The notes beneath the pieces were generated by a model that did not search any database, was not told the origin of the DNA, and saw only the letters and a list, made by a program, of their open reading frames with translations. Shown here piece after piece: positions 61,219-64,000 of a stretch of 64,000 nt of DNA. This DNA comes from Methylobacterium sp. Leaf108. GTDB lineage: Bacteria; Pseudomonadota; Alphaproteobacteria; Rhizobiales; Beijerinckiaceae. A program made the position numbers and the translations under genes. The DNA is taken from assembly GCF_001423265.1 (NCBI RefSeq), contig NZ_LMND01000032.1, positions 151,788 to 215,787 on the forward strand, written 5' to 3'. Positions within the stretch are counted from its first letter, which is position 1. Every line of letters begins with the position of its first letter.

Positions 61219-61527
61219 ATGGCGGCCGAACTCGTCTTCCGCGAAGCCGCGCAAACCGATCTCTTCAGTCTCTATCACTATATCGCCGAGCAGTCGGGCC
61301 GAGCCAGGGCCGGTGCCTATATCGACCGCCTCGAAGCGGCCTGCTTTCGGCTTCGGGATTTTCCCGAGCGCGGCACGCGCCGCGATGACTTGCGGCCAGG
61401 ATTGCGCACCATCGGATTCGAGCGTCGGGTCACCATCGTGTTCAGCGTGGACGAGGAATTCATCGTGATCGGTCGCATCCTCTATGGCGGTCGCGACCTC
61501 GATACGCTGCTGGGCGAACCCGGTTAG
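61219..61527 (+). CDS. parE: ParE-like RelE-superfamily toxin
   Basis: Toxin of 102 residues: LVFREAAQTDLFSLYHYIAE, YIDRLEAACFRLRDFPERGT, RRDDLRPGLRTIGFERRVTI and VIGRILYGGRDLDTLLGE. This is the ParE/YoeB-like layout; ParE members poison DNA gyrase. Paired with the upstream ParD-like antitoxin. Confidence 0.88.
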   Translation: MAAELVFREAAQTDLFSLYHYIAEQSGRARAGAYIDRLEAACFRLRDFPERGTRRDDLRPGLRTIGFERRVTIVFSVDEEFIVIGRILYGGRDLDTLLGEPG

Positions 61528-61573
61528 CGGACGCCGGTTGGTCTTTCCCGATCCGTATCGCTAAACCGCCGCC

Positions 61574-62188
61574 ATGCCCCCCGACGCCACCGGCCTGATC
61601 CACCATGCCGACGGCCGCGCCCGCTGCTGGTGGGCCGGCACGGACGCGACCTATGTCGCTTACCACGACACCGAATGGGGCGTGCCCGAGCACGACGGCC
61701 GCGCCCTGTACGAGAAACTGATCCTCGACGGGTTCCAGGCCGGCCTGTCCTGGATCACCATCCTGCGCCGGCGCGACGCTTTTCGACGCGCCTTCGCGGG
61801 CTTCGACCCGGAGGCCATCGCCCGGTTCGACGAGACGGATGTCGAGCGGCTGATGGGCGACGCCGGCATCATCCGCAACCGGGCCAAGATCGTCGGCACG
61901 GTCGCGGGCGCCCGTGCCTTCCTCCGGATCGAGGAGAGCGGCCCCGGTTTTTCGCGCTTTCTCTGGGATTTCGTGGAGGGTTCTCCGATCCAGGGTGAAG
62001 CGACCAGCCGCACCGAGATCCTGACCGAGACCGAGGTCTCGCGCCGGATGGCCAAGGCGCTCAAGGCCGAAGGCTTCAGCTTCTGCGGGCCGGTCATCGT
62101 CCATGCCTTCATGCAGGCGGTGGGGATGGTCAACGACCACCTCGTGGGCTGCCATCGCCACGCCCCGTGCGCGGCCCTCTCCCGATGA
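61574..62188 (+). CDS. tag: DNA-3-methyladenine glycosylase I
   Basis: Base-excision repair glycosylase of 204 residues. RCWWAGTDATYVAYHDTEWG, PEHDGRALYEKLILDGFQAG, LSWITILRRRDAFRRAFAGF, and the zinc-snap region with Cys in RCW and GCHRHAPC near the C-terminus. It removes 3-methyladenine from alkylated DNA. The stop overlaps the next gene by 4 bp. Confidence 0.95.
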   Translation: MPPDATGLIHHADGRARCWWAGTDATYVAYHDTEWGVPEHDGRALYEKLILDGFQAGLSWITILRRRDAFRRAFAGFDPEAIARFDETDVERLMGDAGIIRNRAKIVGTVAGARAFLRIEESGPGFSRFLWDFVEGSPIQGEATSRTEILTETEVSRRMAKALKAEGFSFCGPVIVHAFMQAVGMVNDHLVGCHRHAPCAALSR

Positions 62189-62793
62189 GCGCGGCCGCGC
62201 CCCGCGCCTGGCAGCGGATGCTGTCGGGTCGCCGCCTCGACCTCCTCGATCCCTCGCCCGCCGACATCGAGATCGCCGACATCGCCCACGGGCTCGCCCG
62301 GGTCGCGCGCTGGAACGGCCAGACCCACGGACCGCACGTGTTCTCGGTGGCCCAGCACGCCCTCCTGGTGGAGGCGATCGGCCGCCACCTCGAGCCCGGG
62401 ACCACCCCGGCGGACCGCCTCGAACTCCTGCTGCACGATGCCCCGGAATACGTGGTCGGCGACCTGATCTCGCCCTTCAAGGCGGCGATCGGCCAGTCCT
62501 ACAAGGCGGTGGAGATCCGCCTGCTGGCGGCGATCCGGCTGCGGTTCGGCCTGGCGCCCCCGTCCGCGGCCGTCCGCGCCCTGGTCAAGCGGTCGGACGC
62601 CGTCGCGGCCCGCCACGAGGCGACCCGTCTGGCCGGTTTCGACGTGGCGGAGGCCGGGCGCATCTTCGGCGAGGCGTTGCCGCTGCCGGATCCGGTGGCG
62701 GCCCTGCTCGACCCCTGGCCGACGGCGCAGGCACAAGCCCGCTTCCTGACGCGCTTCGGCGACCTGTGCACCTCCACCGGGACGACACCATGA
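62185..62793 (+). CDS. HD-domain hydrolase (YfbR-like)
   Basis: Metal-dependent HD-fold phosphohydrolase of 202 residues. It has RVARWNGQTHGPHVFSVAQH, LELLLHDAPEYVVGDLISPF with the HD motif, and VKRSDAVAARHEATRLAGF. Related proteins dephosphorylate deoxynucleoside monophosphates. Coupled by ATGA overlaps to both tag and the following phosphatase-like gene, which suggests a nucleotide- or repair-linked unit. Confidence 0.82.
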   Translation: MSAAAPRAWQRMLSGRRLDLLDPSPADIEIADIAHGLARVARWNGQTHGPHVFSVAQHALLVEAIGRHLEPGTTPADRLELLLHDAPEYVVGDLISPFKAAIGQSYKAVEIRLLAAIRLRFGLAPPSAAVRALVKRSDAVAARHEATRLAGFDVAEAGRIFGEALPLPDPVAALLDPWPTAQAQARFLTRFGDLCTSTGTTP

Positions 62794-63395
62794 CCGGGAC
62801 GGCCGCCCTCTACGTCTGCCCCCTGTCGCGGCTCGACGAGACCGTCGCGGCCACGGGTGCCCGCGACGTGATCACGCTGGCCACCGTCGGCACCCCGGTG
62901 GCGCGGCCGGAGGGGATCGCGCCCGGGCGCCATTGCGTGATCGGCGTCAGCGACATCGCCGTGCCTTTGGAGGGTCACGTCCTTCCCGCCGAGGCGCATG
63001 TCCGCGCCCTGCTGGCCGTGGCCGAGGGCTGGGACCGGGCAAGCCCCCTGGTGATCCATTGCTATGCCGGCATCGGCCGCTCGACGGCCGCCGCCTTCGT
63101 CGTGGCCTGCGCCCTCGATCCCGACCGGGACGAGGCGGCCATCGCCGAGACCCTGCGTGCGGCCGCCCCGAGCGCGACCCCGAACCCGCGCCTCGTCGCC
63201 GTGGCCGATGCGATGCTCGGGCGCGAGGGCCGGATGGCGGCGGCCATCGCTGCCATCGGACGCGGCGCCGAGGCCTTCGAGGGAACGCCGTTTCGCCTCG
63301 ATCTGCCGGCTCCGGCGCTTCGTGAACCACGCGACGAGTGTGGCGCAAACGACGCCACGAACGGCGATTTCTCCCCGTCCGACGACCCTGCGTAG
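62790..63395 (+). CDS. tyrosine-phosphatase-like protein
   Basis: Protein of 201 residues. The P-loop HCYAGIGRSTAAAFVVACAL gives the C-x5-R motif of cysteine phosphatases. It opens AALYVCPLSRLDETVAATGA, as in bacterial proteins annotated as tyrosine phosphatase-like. Likely cytoplasmic; substrate unknown. The start overlaps the HD gene stop by 4 bp. Confidence 0.8.
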   Translation: MTGTAALYVCPLSRLDETVAATGARDVITLATVGTPVARPEGIAPGRHCVIGVSDIAVPLEGHVLPAEAHVRALLAVAEGWDRASPLVIHCYAGIGRSTAAAFVVACALDPDRDEAAIAETLRAAAPSATPNPRLVAVADAMLGREGRMAAAIAAIGRGAEAFEGTPFRLDLPAPALREPRDECGANDATNGDFSPSDDPA

Positions 63396-63457
63396 CCGGC
63401 AGGCTTGCCGGGTGAGGCCGCTCGGGCCTAAACCGGCACCGAGGATGGACCCGAGGA

Positions 63458-63745
63458 ATGACCGCAGCCCGACCCGCCACGGCGTCGCCCCCGCAGACCG
63501 GCTCCGTGCCGGCGGTGGAGGCCGACCTGCCCTTCGAATCCGCCATCGCGCAGCTCGAGGACATCGTGCGGCGCCTGGAGAAGGGCGACGTGCCGCTCGA
63601 CGAATCCGTGGCGATCTACGAGCGCGGCGAGGGCCTCAAGCGCCATTGCGAGGCGTTGTTGCAGCGGGCCGAGGCGCGCATCCAGACCATCACCCACGAT
63701 CCCGCCGGGCGCGCCACCGGGACCGCGCCCCTCGACGTGGAATGA
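63458..63745 (+). CDS. xseB: exodeoxyribonuclease VII small subunit
   Basis: Small subunit of 95 residues: LPFESAIAQLEDIVRRLEKG, DVPLDESVAIYERGEGLKRH, CEALLQRAEARIQTIT. Two long helices and family-normal length. It associates with XseA to degrade single-stranded DNA. Followed by a short repetitive spacer and a dxs-like start, a common alphaproteobacterial neighbour. Confidence 0.95.
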   Translation: MTAARPATASPPQTGSVPAVEADLPFESAIAQLEDIVRRLEKGDVPLDESVAIYERGEGLKRHCEALLQRAEARIQTITHDPAGRATGTAPLDVE

Positions 63746-63758
63746 CCCCGCCATGACC

Positions 63759-63818
63759 GTGGGCAAGAACTCGGCGGGCAAGAGCCCGGTGGGCAAGAAC
63801 CCGACCGGTAATAACCCG
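63759..63818. repeat. 15-bp tandem repeat between xseB and dxs
   Basis: Four successive 15-bp units: GTGGGCAAGAACTCG, GCGGGCAAGAGCCCG, GTGGGCAAGAACCCG and the diverged ACCGGTAATAACCCG. Read in the plus frame from ATG 63753 it would encode GKNP-type pentapeptides, but that frame closes after about 46 codons. Confidence 0.8.
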
Positions 63819-63880
63819 ATTTGTCGAACGGACGCAGAATGTTGCGGCCGTCTCTTTCCTCCGGACGTGAGGTCCTCTCT

Positions 63881-64000
63881 GTGTCACGGATAGAAGCCGA
63901 ACCCTCGATTCTGGACGGTCTTGTCGAGACGTCGTCGCTGCGGGCCCTGCCCGAGGGCGAGTTGCAGGCTGTGGCCGATGCGGTGCGGCGGGAGATGATC
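63881..64000 (+). CDS. dxs: probable 1-deoxy-D-xylulose-5-phosphate synthase, N-terminus only
   Basis: The window ends 40 codons into this frame: RIEAEPSILDGLVETSSLRA, LPEGELQAVADAVRREMI. This resembles the Dxs opening (ILD..., SLRALP..EL..LADE-R..I), and xseB is a common upstream neighbour. Dxs condenses pyruvate and glyceraldehyde phosphate for isoprenoids. GTG 63881 has GAGG upstream; an in-frame ATG at 63839 is the alternative. Too short for certainty. Confidence 0.55.
   Translation, partial: MSRIEAEPSILDGLVETSSLRALPEGELQAVADAVRREMI

Overview
The window is very GC-rich DNA (around 70% G+C by eye) with GC-ended codons. Its gene content and local gene order (argS–SPOR–nagZ–tatABC, serS–surE–pcm, xseB–dxs, betaine-lipid genes, several urea/guanidine/pyrimidine nitrogen pathways) point to an alphaproteobacterium of the Hyphomicrobiales, most likely Methylobacterium or a close relative. 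This assignment rests on protein resemblance and synteny recalled from the family, not on a search.

Layout. (1) 1-5.8 kb: a purine/ureide nitrogen block. It holds an 8-oxoguanine-deaminase-type amidohydrolase cut by the left edge, a Tsx-like porin, a GntR/FCD regulator, a broken isochorismatase-family amidase, and an intact AtzG–AtzE–AtzH (HpxXYZ-like) amidase set. (2) 5.8-7.35 kb: small genes including a BrnT toxin with an XRE antitoxin. (3) 7.5-13.7 kb: housekeeping block argS, SPOR protein, nagZ, tatABC, with no scpAB where that pair often lies. (4) 13.8-21.6 kb: acyl-CoA synthetase, ABC-permease remnant, DUF2147 protein, ndk, lipoprotein, btaAB (betaine lipid synthesis) behind a candidate Pho box, and a cNMP-binding patatin phospholipase. 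(5) 21.7-36.8 kb, all on the minus strand: an ABC transporter, creatininase-family protein, GlnT/GMAS-like enzyme, the two DUF1989 proteins, a 1195-residue urea/guanidine carboxylase and allophanate hydrolase, then a ferredoxin / ferredoxin reductase / cytochrome P450 trio. (6) 36.9-43.1 kb: a NikR-like regulator and a urease operon (ureAB fusion, C, E, F, G) interrupted by a VapBC-type pair and a DUF29 gene; no ureD is visible. (7) 43.3-48.7 kb: PuuE-type allantoinase, a HAL/PAL-family lyase, an HWE sensor kinase and rutR. (8) 49-54.1 kb: a secreted-protein gene with a frameshift at a 9-G tract, then rutABCDF behind a near-consensus RutR box. (9) 54.2-64 kb: serS–surE–pcm, two secreted proteins, dihydroorotase, ygfZ, a ParDE pair, tag, an HD hydrolase, a tyrosine-phosphatase-like protein, xseB and the start of dxs.

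How it works together. Much of the window extracts ammonia from nitrogen-rich small molecules. Purines and ureides go through guaD-type deamination, allantoinase and the AtzEG amidase. Pyrimidines go through the Rut pathway. Urea goes through nickel urease. Guanidine or urea goes through the carboxylase, DUF1989 and allophanate hydrolase route. Sequences resembling sigma-54 (-24/-12) promoters precede the porin–guaD unit, the ABC-transporter/carboxylase operon, ureAB and puuE, which would fit control by nitrogen status. The most striking regulatory spot is the 110-bp gap at 36.83-36.94 kb: a close sigma-54 match followed by a 28-bp near-perfect dyad with GTA...TAC ends, beside a NikR-like gene that lacks two of the four usual nickel ligands. 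The nitrogen island lies between tatC and serS, genes I expect to be neighbours in related genomes. REP-like palindromes are scattered through it, two of them inside reading frames.
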